Assembly: GCF_014645695.1 (NCBI RefSeq) | Contig: NZ_BMMF01000016.1 | Coordinates: 1-64,000, forward strand | Source: Salinarimonas ramus | Lineage (GTDB): Bacteria > Pseudomonadota > Alphaproteobacteria > Rhizobiales > Beijerinckiaceae | Reading direction: 5' to 3' | DNA: 64,000 bases | Translations under genes and position numbers: made by a program | The notes under the pieces: generated by a model | Seen by the model: the letters and a program-made list of their open reading frames with translations, nothing else | The model's database searches: none | Told to the model about the DNA's origin: nothing | Shown: one piece after another, positions 17,369-23,169 of the stretch | Layout of the letters: every line of letters begins with the position of its first letter | Position numbering within the stretch: the first letter of the stretch is position 1

Positions 17369-17557
17369 CCCTCTGTCGTCGACCTGAGAGATTTCCCGCC
17401 GCGGTCCCGTGGGTAGCGCGAACGGTTACGCCCTTCGGTGGGCGAGGCGCGAGCCTCGCCGCTTTCCAGAGTGCCAGCTCCCCGCGGTCCTTCTGCCTGA
17501 GCGTTTCCGGGGCGGTTGCGCCTTCGGCGCCGGGCATGGAAACCCGGTCTCTCCCGC
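17369..17557 (-). promoter_or_regulatory. Tandem glycine riboswitch
   Basis: On the minus strand the gcvT leader shows both glycine aptamers. Aptamer 1 (17557 down to about 17482) runs GGGAGAG, then GCGCCGAAGGCGCAACC, then GGAAACGCTCAGGCA-GAAGGACC. Aptamer 2 (about 17476 down to 17369) runs CACTCTGGAAAGC, then CACCGAAGGGCGTAACC, then GGAAATCTCTCAGGT and ACAGAGGGGG. The CCGAAGG-(N)-AACC and CTCAGG cores are the classic conserved bases. It switches on the glycine cleavage operon when glycine is high. Confidence 0.95.
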
Positions 17558-17578
17558 GGGGATCGTGCGGCTCATGAC

Positions 17579-17606
17579 GTTTTAGAGACGCCCCCCGCGA
17601 AGTCAA
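17579..17606 (-). promoter_or_regulatory. Candidate promoter of the gcv operon
   Basis: TTGACT at 17606-17601, a 16-base spacer, then TAAAAC at 17584-17579 on the minus strand. Its place, about 20 bases before the first riboswitch aptamer, fits a start point just ahead of the leader RNA. Confidence 0.55.
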
Positions 17607-17691
17607 TCGCGACACGTGTGCAAAAGCCGGGCACGGCAGCCGTACCTTTGGGCAGGGGGCGTCGACGAGCGCTGGCCGGAGCGTCCGCCGC

Positions 17692-18300
17692 TTACTCCGC
17701 GGCCGTCGCGGCTTCCGGGGCCGGCTCGCGGCGCGTCGACGGCTTGCGCTGCACCGGCGCGGCGAGGCGGGCGGGCCAGTCGTGGGGCGCGATGCCGGTC
17801 TCGGCGACGGCGCGGGCGAAGATCGCCTGGGTGACGCGGGCGTCCTCCAGCGCATCGTGGTGGCGGAAGGTCAGCTCGAGGCGCGCCGCCATCTTCGCGA
17901 GCCCGTAGCCGGGCAGGCCGGGCCAGGCGCGGCGGGCGACCGAGACGTTGTTGATCCAGCGCGCGTCGATCTCCTCGCGACCGCACGCCGCCGCGGCGCG
18001 GGCCAGCGCCGTCTTGTCGAAGCCGCCCTGCTGCACGACGAGATGCCCCGTGAGGCGTGCGCGCAGCTCGTCGTAGAGCGCGGCGAAGGTCGGCGCGCCG
18101 GCGACGTGCTCGGGGCGGATGCCGTGAACGCGGATGTTGAAGGGCGAGAACCCGCAGCCCGGGTCGACGTAGGTGACGTGCTCGGCGATCACGGCGTCGC
18201 CCTCGACGCAGACGATGCCGATCTGGCAGATCGAGCCGCAATCGGTATTGGCGGTCTCGACGTCGAGCACGCAGTAATCCACGAATCGAACCCCGGGCAC
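17692..18300 (-). CDS. DnaQ-like 3'-5' exonuclease
   Basis: A 202-residue DEDDh exonuclease. Exo I is 'VLDVETANTDCG' (the D and E ligands) near residue 12. Exo II is around 'LVVQQGGFDKTAL' (Asp). Exo III is 'HHDALEDARVTQAIF' (His and Asp). It resembles stand-alone DNA polymerase III epsilon-type nucleases that trim DNA or RNA 3' ends. The last 25 residues are a low-complexity tail. It is divergent from nothing close and reads towards the riboswitch promoter. Confidence 0.88.
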   Translation of the reverse strand: MPGVRFVDYCVLDVETANTDCGSICQIGIVCVEGDAVIAEHVTYVDPGCGFSPFNIRVHGIRPEHVAGAPTFAALYDELRARLTGHLVVQQGGFDKTALARAAAACGREEIDARWINNVSVARRAWPGLPGYGLAKMAARLELTFRHHDALEDARVTQAIFARAVAETGIAPHDWPARLAAPVQRKPSTRREPAPEAATAAE

Positions 18301-18402
18301 GGGTGGGCTGAAGGCTCATGCCTAGCCCACCCGTGCGTCCGGGGTCCAGTGCGGCACGGCCGCCGCGGGCCGTGCCGAGCTATTCGGCGGGTCGATCTCG
18401 CC

Positions 18403-18894
18403 TCAGAGGTCGACCTTGCCCTCCTTGCCGGGATGGGGCGGCTCGCCGGTGATCGCGGCCTTCGCATAGCCGTAGACGTGGAGCATCTTCGAGGACGGCG
18501 CGTCCCAATACTCCCCGTATTCCGGCGTGACCTTGATGAAGGCCAGCTCCGGGTCGTCCTTGCCGTCCGGGAACCAGGCGCGCAGGCCCTCCTGCCAATG
18601 AGCGTCGATGGCGCCGCGGTCGCGCACGATGGTCGCGCGCCCGGAGATCGAGACGTAATCCTGGTCGTCCGGGTCGGCATAGGCGAGGCCGACCTGGTGG
18701 TCGCGGTCGATCTCGCGGGTCTTCGACGAGTCGATGCGGGTCGCGAACCAGAGGTCGCCGTTGTCGTCGGGCTTCTGGCTCCACATCGGGCGCGAGCGCA
18801 GCGAGCCGTCCGCCTCCTGGGTGGTCATCATGGCGATGCGGATGTCCTCGATGAGGTCGAAGAGCTTCTCGCGAGCCTTGGGATCGGTGGTCAT
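18403..18894 (-). CDS. Pyridoxamine 5'-phosphate oxidase-fold general stress protein
   Basis: A 163-residue split-barrel flavin-binding protein of the 'general stress protein 26' kind: 'LFDLIEDIRIAMMTT', 'RSRPMWSQKPDDNGDLWF', 'HQVGLAYADPDDQDYVSISGRA', 'RAWFPDGKDDPELAFIKVTP' and 'EYWDAPSSKM'. Such proteins bind FMN or F420-like flavins. Start MTTDPKAREK (18894) follows an AGGAGGCC site. No clear EcfG promoter was found in front of it. Confidence 0.88.
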   Translation of the reverse strand: MTTDPKAREKLFDLIEDIRIAMMTTQEADGSLRSRPMWSQKPDDNGDLWFATRIDSSKTREIDRDHQVGLAYADPDDQDYVSISGRATIVRDRGAIDAHWQEGLRAWFPDGKDDPELAFIKVTPEYGEYWDAPSSKMLHVYGYAKAAITGEPPHPGKEGKVDL

Positions 18895-19025
18895 TGTCGG
18901 GGCCTCCTGAATGCCGGGGCGTCGATCGTTCGCCCTCGGAACGGCGGCGGCCCCGGTTTTGTTTCGCGCCGCGAGATCGCACCCTCGTCGCAGCGCGGGG
19001 CGATCGGCGGGCGTCGGCGTCGCGA

Positions 19026-19430
19026 TCAGGGGCGACGCGCGGCGGCATAGCGCGGCAGCGGACGGGGGCCTTCCTCGCGATCGATGCGCAGGCGCCTGAC
19101 GCGGAGCTCGTCGATGGTCAACGACTGGATGTGCCCCTCGCGCATGCCCATGCGGGAGATGGCGAGGCGCGAGATCGCGAGCGCGCCGATGGCGACGGCA
19201 CCCACCGCGAGCGCGCCGATCGCGGTCGCACCGACGCTCGCCGCGGCGAGCCGCCTCGTCCGCAGGTGGCCGGGAAATCCGCTCGGCAGATAGCCGGCGA
19301 CGTCGTGGGCCATGTCGCGTGCCCTCTCGCGGGCGTGCCGAACGGGCACCCGAGCGCGCAGGCCGTCGGGGTCGCCGTCGCGGTACATGGCGCGGTAGCC
19401 GGGCGGGCCGTCTTCGAAACGCGTGGTCAT
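19026..19430 (-). CDS. Hypothetical protein with Ala/Gly-Ile repeat
   Basis: A 134-residue protein of unknown function. Residues 1-60 are charged. About 63-92 form a run of five-residue-like units: 'VGATAIGALAVGAVAIGALA' continuing into 'ISRLAISR'. The tail, 'IQSLTIDELRVRRLRI', carries on the same period with Ile/Leu/Val at fixed spacing. The pattern suggests either a short membrane hairpin or a left-handed beta-helix like pentapeptide proteins, continuing into the polar C-terminus. Good ribosome site GGAGAG before the ATG. Confidence 0.6.
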   Translation of the reverse strand: MTTRFEDGPPGYRAMYRDGDPDGLRARVPVRHARERARDMAHDVAGYLPSGFPGHLRTRRLAAASVGATAIGALAVGAVAIGALAISRLAISRMGMREGHIQSLTIDELRVRRLRIDREEGPRPLPRYAAARRP

Positions 19431-19544
19431 GACGCTCTCCTCTCCTGTCGCCGGGGCCGTCGCCTCGGCCGATGTCGCCGAGACAACGGCGCGGAGGCGC
19501 CGAGCGTTCGCACGAGCGTCGGAGACGCGTTCGAGGAGCCTCGA

Positions 19545-19796
19545 TCAGGCGGGCTCGCGCGGCGGGGTACCGGAGAGGTGGCGCCACAGGAGCCCCGCGC
19601 CGTAGAGCGCGTGCAGCACCAAGGCGAGGCCGAGCGCGCGGCAGATCGTGGCGATCGTCCCGGCATCGGCGGCCGTGTCGGCGATGACGAGGGTCGCGAG
19701 CGACAGGATCACGCCGAGCGCGAAGGCGGGCAGGCCGAGGCGCAGGCCGGCCACGAGGCCGAAGACCGCTCCCGCCGCGAGGATGCCGACATACAT
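19545..19796 (-). CDS. Small integral membrane protein
   Basis: An 83-residue protein with three hydrophobic segments (MYVGILAAGAVFGLVAG, LPAFALGVILSLATLVIA, ICRALGLALVLHALYGAGLL). The start is set at ATG 19796 because a GGGGGCGAG stretch lies just upstream; the open frame extends further (to 19949) but without a ribosome site and with an unlikely polar segment. No family recognised. Confidence 0.6.
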   Translation of the reverse strand: MYVGILAAGAVFGLVAGLRLGLPAFALGVILSLATLVIADTAADAGTIATICRALGLALVLHALYGAGLLWRHLSGTPPREPA

Positions 19797-19942
19797 GTGC
19801 TCGCCCCCCGTGCACGTTGTTCCCGCCTGGCGATTCGCGCCGGCCGCGGCCCGGATCGCCTGAGACATCATAACGCATGTTAGAGGAAAGAGCGTAGCCG
19901 ATCGCGCGGCGAGCCCGTCTTTCGCCGTGGAAAGCGCCTTTC

Positions 19943-19967
19943 GGAACAAGCCGGGAGCTGCGCCGTT
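19943..19967 (+). promoter_or_regulatory. EcfG (general stress response) type promoter
   Basis: GGAAC at 19943-19947, a 16-base spacer, and CGTT at 19964-19967 match the alphaproteobacterial EcfG/RpoE2 promoter pattern (GGAAC-N16/17-CGTT). It lies 60 bases before the AI-2E-type transporter start and points at it. Confidence 0.65.
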
Positions 19968-20026
19968 TCTCGCTTCGTCGCGCGCCTCGGACCGTCGCTC
20001 GCGCGCACGAGCCTGAGGACGCGGAC

Positions 20027-21175
20027 ATGCTGGAGCAGAGGCGGCGGGAGCAGCCGCCGGAAGACGAGACGGGCCCGCGCGCCGTGGTCGAGGCGCGCCT
20101 GACTCGCCCGATCGCGCTCTCGATCCACGTCTGCGCCATCGTGCTCGGCGTCGGCGCGCTCTATTTCACGCAGGATCTGCTCCTGCCGCTCGCGCTCGCC
20201 GTTCTCGCGACGCTGACGCTGAGCCCCATCGTGCGCACCCTCGATCGGCGCGGCGTGCCGTCCTGGGCCACGGCACCGCTCATGGTCGTCGCCCTCGTCG
20301 GAACGCTCGGGCTCGGCGCCTACACGCTCTCCTTCCCTCTCTCCGACTGGCTCTCTCGCGCGCCCGAGATCGGCTACGAGATCGAGCGCGAGCTGCGCTC
20401 GCTGCGCACCTCGTTCGAGGCGGTCGAGCAGGCGAGCCAGCGCGTCGACGAGCTCGCCGCCGGCGATCGCGAGCCGGGCGTCGAGGAGGTGGTGGTGCGC
20501 GAGCCGAGCCTCCTCACCACCGCATCGAGCGGCCTCCTGCGCGTCTTCGTCATCGTGGTCGTCGCCGCCCTGCTGGCCGCCTTCCTCCTGGCCGCCGGAG
20601 ACCGGATCTACGAGCGCATGGTCCACGTGCTGCCGACCTTCCACGACAAGCGCACCGCGGTGGAGATCGTGCGTGCCATCGAGCGCTCGATCTCGCGCTA
20701 CCTCCTCACCATCACGCTCATCAACATCGGGCTCGGGATCGTGGTGGGAGCGGTCTTGTGGCTCGTGGGCATGCCGACGCCGATCCTCTTCGGCGCCATG
20801 GCGACGGTGCTCAACTTCCTGCCCTATCTCGGCGCGATCGTCGGCGTGATGATCACGGCGGCGGTCTCCGTCGTGACGTTCGACGGCTTCTGGACGACGC
20901 TGGCGCCGCCGCTCGTCTACTTCGCCTGCACCTCCATGGAGGGCAACGTCGTGACGCCGCTGATACTCGGACGTCGCCTCGAGCTGAACGCCATCGCGAT
21001 CCTGGTCGGCGTCGCCGCCATGGGATGGCTGTGGGGGCCCGTGGGCGTGTTCCTCGCGGTGCCGATCCTCGTCATCGTCAAGACGGTGTGCGACCACCTC
21101 CCCTCCTGGCGGATGGTCGGCGCCTTCCTCGCGGGTTCGCTCACCCGCGAGCAGGAGGACGCCGACGAACGCTGA
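20027..21175 (+). CDS. AI-2E family transporter
   Basis: A 382-residue membrane protein of the AI-2E (PerM/TqsA) family: about eight helices, a central soluble region with a coiled-coil-like stretch around 'EIERELRSLRTSFEAVEQASQRV', and the family marks 'LNFLPYLGAIVG' and 'EGNVVTPLILGRRLELNAIAI'. Members have been linked to autoinducer-2 export or ion flux, so the substrate is not fixed by sequence. An EcfG-type promoter precedes it, suggesting use in the general stress response. Confidence 0.88.
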   Translation: MLEQRRREQPPEDETGPRAVVEARLTRPIALSIHVCAIVLGVGALYFTQDLLLPLALAVLATLTLSPIVRTLDRRGVPSWATAPLMVVALVGTLGLGAYTLSFPLSDWLSRAPEIGYEIERELRSLRTSFEAVEQASQRVDELAAGDREPGVEEVVVREPSLLTTASSGLLRVFVIVVVAALLAAFLLAAGDRIYERMVHVLPTFHDKRTAVEIVRAIERSISRYLLTITLINIGLGIVVGAVLWLVGMPTPILFGAMATVLNFLPYLGAIVGVMITAAVSVVTFDGFWTTLAPPLVYFACTSMEGNVVTPLILGRRLELNAIAILVGVAAMGWLWGPVGVFLAVPILVIVKTVCDHLPSWRMVGAFLAGSLTREQEDADER

Positions 21176-21251
21176 TCGGCGTTTACCGTTCGCATTCACC
21201 ATTCGCACACGGGAAATCGCTAGGGTTCGCGCGACTGAAGGAGGCGTGCGG

Positions 21252-21542
21252 ATGCAACGCGGCTGGCTCTATACGGAAGGTCCGCCGGAGGGCGAGCGGC
21301 GACGCGAGGTGCGCCGCAAGCTCGGTCTCCAGAGCATCGCCTACGATCCGCAATCGCGGCTGCGCTTCTCGTGCACCGTCCTCGACCTCTCGGAGCGCGG
21401 CGCGCAGGTGCATTGCACGGAAGCCGAGGCCCTTCCGGACGCGTTCGTGCTCTTCATCAACGGCACGGAAGCGATCCGGCGCGTGTGCGACGTCGTTCGC
21501 CGCAGCCCGACCCGGCTCGGCGTGAAGTTCCGCTATCGCTGA
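21252..21542 (+). CDS. PilZ domain protein
   Basis: A 96-residue protein. It has an arginine-rich 'RREVRRKLG' stretch (RxxxR) followed by the barrel motif 'VLDLSERGAQVHC' (D-x-S-x-x-G), the two c-di-GMP-binding signatures of PilZ. Start ATG 21252 is preferred because AAGGAGG lies 7 bases upstream; a GTG at 21246 would be too close to it. Single-domain proteins of this kind often act as c-di-GMP effectors. Target unknown. Confidence 0.8.
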   Translation: MQRGWLYTEGPPEGERRREVRRKLGLQSIAYDPQSRLRFSCTVLDLSERGAQVHCTEAEALPDAFVLFINGTEAIRRVCDVVRRSPTRLGVKFRYR

Positions 21543-21570
21543 AGATCTGGGGGACGCGGCTCGGGCGGGC

Positions 21571-21975
21571 TCAGTCTCGCGGGATCGGCCGCGGGCGGCC
21601 TTCGTCGTCGATGGCGACGAAGGTGAAGGTGGCCACGGTGACCTTCTCGCGCACGTTCGTCATGAAGCGGCGCGCCCAGGCCTCGATGTGGATCTTCATC
21701 GAGGTGCGGCCGACATGCTCGACCTCGGTGTAGACGCACAGGACGTCGCCGACCTTGACCGGGCGGATGAAGGTCATGGCCTCCACCGCGATGGTGACGA
21801 CGCGCCCCTGCGCGCGCTCCACGCCGGCGATGCCGCCGGCCTGGTCCATCTGCGAGAGCACCCAGCCGCCGAAGATGTCGCCGTTGGCGTTGGTGTCGGA
21901 GGGCATGGCCAGCGTGCGGACCGTCAGGTCGCCGCGGGGCTCGTGCTCCGTCCTGGCAATCGTCTCGTGCGCCAT
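21571..21975 (-). CDS. yciA: Acyl-CoA thioesterase, YciA-like
   Basis: A 134-residue hotdog-fold thioesterase. The central helix motif 'PSDTNANGDIFGGWVLSQMDQAGG' (near residue 25, with catalytic Asn/Asp region) and 'VTIAVEAMTFIRPVKVGDVL' are typical of YciA. The enzyme releases free CoA from acyl-CoAs of broad chain length. Convergent with the PilZ gene. Confidence 0.9.
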   Translation of the reverse strand: MAHETIARTEHEPRGDLTVRTLAMPSDTNANGDIFGGWVLSQMDQAGGIAGVERAQGRVVTIAVEAMTFIRPVKVGDVLCVYTEVEHVGRTSMKIHIEAWARRFMTNVREKVTVATFTFVAIDDEGRPRPIPRD

Positions 21976-22045
21976 CCCCGCCTCCCGTGACGCTCCGTGA
22001 TGCGTCAGCGGGGGCGGGTTGGCAAGTCTCGCGTCAAGTCTCGCG

Positions 22046-22537
22046 TCAGGCCGCCTTCTTGTTGGCGGCCTTCTCGGCGAGCTTGGAGAGCTTCTCGTCG
22101 GTGCGGCTCTCCTCCTTCAGGGTCTCCTCGAAGAGCTTCGCCGCATCTTTCATGCCGAGCTCGTTCGCCCAGGTGCGCAGCGTGCCGTATCGGGCGATCT
22201 CGTAGTGCTCGATGGCCTGCGCGGCGGCGATGATGCCGGCGTCGAGGGCGGGCGCGCCCTTGAACTCCGAGAGGATCTCTTTCGATTCCTCGATGAGGCC
22301 CTGGATCGCCTCGCAGGTCTTGCCGCGGGCGGGCTTCTCGAGCATCTCGAAGACCTTGTCGAGGCGCTCGATCTGCGTCTCGGTCTCGTCGCGGTGCTGC
22401 TCTAGCGCCGCCTTGAGGTCGTCGGATTCCACCGCCTTGACGAGGCGGGGATAGGCGCGCAGCGCCTGCTTCTCGGCGTTGTAGACGTCCTTGAGCGTGT
22501 CGAGGAACAGGTCCTCGAGCGTCTTCTCGTTGGCCAT
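22046..22537 (-). CDS. DUF892 (YciE/YciF) ferritin-like stress protein
   Basis: A 163-residue four-helix bundle of the YciF family: 'LEDLFLDTLKDVYNAEKQAL' at the start, 'HRDETETQIERLDKVFEML' in helix 2, 'QAIEHYEIARYGTLRTWA' in helix 3 and 'FEETLKEESRTDEKLSKLAE' in helix 4. The Glu/His pattern suggests a di-metal site. The lysine/alanine tail is typical. YciF proteins rise under stress. An EcfG-type promoter lies just upstream, in keeping with that. Confidence 0.9.
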   Translation of the reverse strand: MANEKTLEDLFLDTLKDVYNAEKQALRAYPRLVKAVESDDLKAALEQHRDETETQIERLDKVFEMLEKPARGKTCEAIQGLIEESKEILSEFKGAPALDAGIIAAAQAIEHYEIARYGTLRTWANELGMKDAAKLFEETLKEESRTDEKLSKLAEKAANKKAA

Positions 22538-22569
22538 GGCAGCGTGTCTCCTGGTTGGGGAGCCTCACG

Positions 22570-22594
22570 AACGGAGAAGAGGAAGCCGGGTTCC
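22570..22594 (-). promoter_or_regulatory. EcfG (general stress response) type promoter
   Basis: On the minus strand GGAAC (22594-22590), a 16-base spacer, and CGTT (22573-22570) match the GGAAC-N16/17-CGTT pattern. The predicted start point would leave a leader of about 25 bases before the DUF892 gene. Confidence 0.7.
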
Positions 22595-22813
22595 GGCTCG
22601 GCGCGCGCTGGCGTGCCCGTCGCGGGGCGCGGCGTTCGGGACGCGCTTCGCGGTCGGCGCGGCGGCCGGTTGCCGATCCTGCTTTCTTTAAAGCGGGGCG
22701 GGAGTTGCGGTAGAGCGTGGCGGCGCATCGGGAGATTGCGTATGAGCGCGCGACGGGTGTGCGGTTGTCGATGTAAGAACATCTTAAGATAGAAACAAAA
22801 ACAAAATTAGATC

Positions 22814-22833
22814 AAAGGAGGGTACTTATGTAG
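22814..22833 (+). other. Strong ribosome site followed by AUG-stop
   Basis: AAAGGAGGG, a 5-base spacer, then ATG directly followed by TAG. This is an ideal Shine-Dalgarno and start codon with no room for a product. It may be a ribosome-holding leader element or the relic of a lost gene. It lies in the AT-rich head of the hairpin locus. Confidence 0.5.
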
Positions 22834-22968
22834 ACTAGCCGCCTCTTGCGCGCCATGGTGGCGGCGTCGGTCAGGCGGCACGCCAGGGCGGTCCAGTGCC
22901 CCGCCCCGGGAGACGGGCTCCCGGGGCCTCTGGGCGAGAGCCTCGCCTGATCGTACGGAGGATATGCT

Positions 22969-23064
22969 ATGAGGTGGCTCCCGCCACGCATCAGCGTGTC
23001 CATCACCCTTCGCAGGGTGCGGAGGACGAGCTGGTCCCTCGTCCTCCGCCTGGCGCTGGGCTGA
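22969..23064 (+). CDS. Candidate 31-residue protein in the hairpin locus
   Basis: Frame MRWLPPRISVSITLRRVRR followed by TSWSLVLRLALG, stop TGA at 23062. GGAGG lies 7 bases before the ATG. A two-codon frame (ATG-CTA-TGA, 22964) overlaps the start. The alternating pattern ISVSITL and the arginine-rich middle suggest a basic beta-strand or membrane-active peptide. Three hairpins lie within the frame, so the sequence may instead be kept for RNA structure. Too short for a family call. Confidence 0.35.
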   Translation: MRWLPPRISVSITLRRVRRTSWSLVLRLALG

Positions 23065-23169
23065 TGCAAGGACCGGAGAGGGGAAACCCTCTCTAGTCAC
23101 TCCGTAGAAAAGATAGCATTTCTGCACGCTGATGCAAGTACGATCGCACCTGCTCGCGCCCAGCTACGC

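Larger units (their letters stand above)
22757..23096 (+). ncRNA. Putative multi-hairpin structured RNA
   Basis: A locally AT-rich start (22770-22835, unlike everything around it) runs into a chain of near-perfect hairpins: 22903-22927 (10 bp), 22933-22947 (6 bp), 22974-22987 (5 bp), 23004-23019 (6 bp, TCGC loop), 23020-23048 (11 bp) and 23076-23093 (7 bp, GAAA loop). The row of separate stems on one strand looks like a structured RNA. Tiny reading frames with strong ribosome sites overlap it (see neighbours), so it could also be a translated leader. A start near TTGTCG-N16-AGATAG (22765-22792) is possible. No known RNA family recognised. Confidence 0.4.

Noticed and set aside
22855-22950. 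A 32-residue frame starting ATGGTGGCG in the hairpin locus
   Set aside because: It has no ribosome site and its codons are simply the hairpin sequence; kept only as part of the RNA description.
22757-23150. Retron or group II intron remnant
   Set aside because: No reverse transcriptase is nearby and no domain V-like stem or branch point can be seen; the hairpins alone do not support either.
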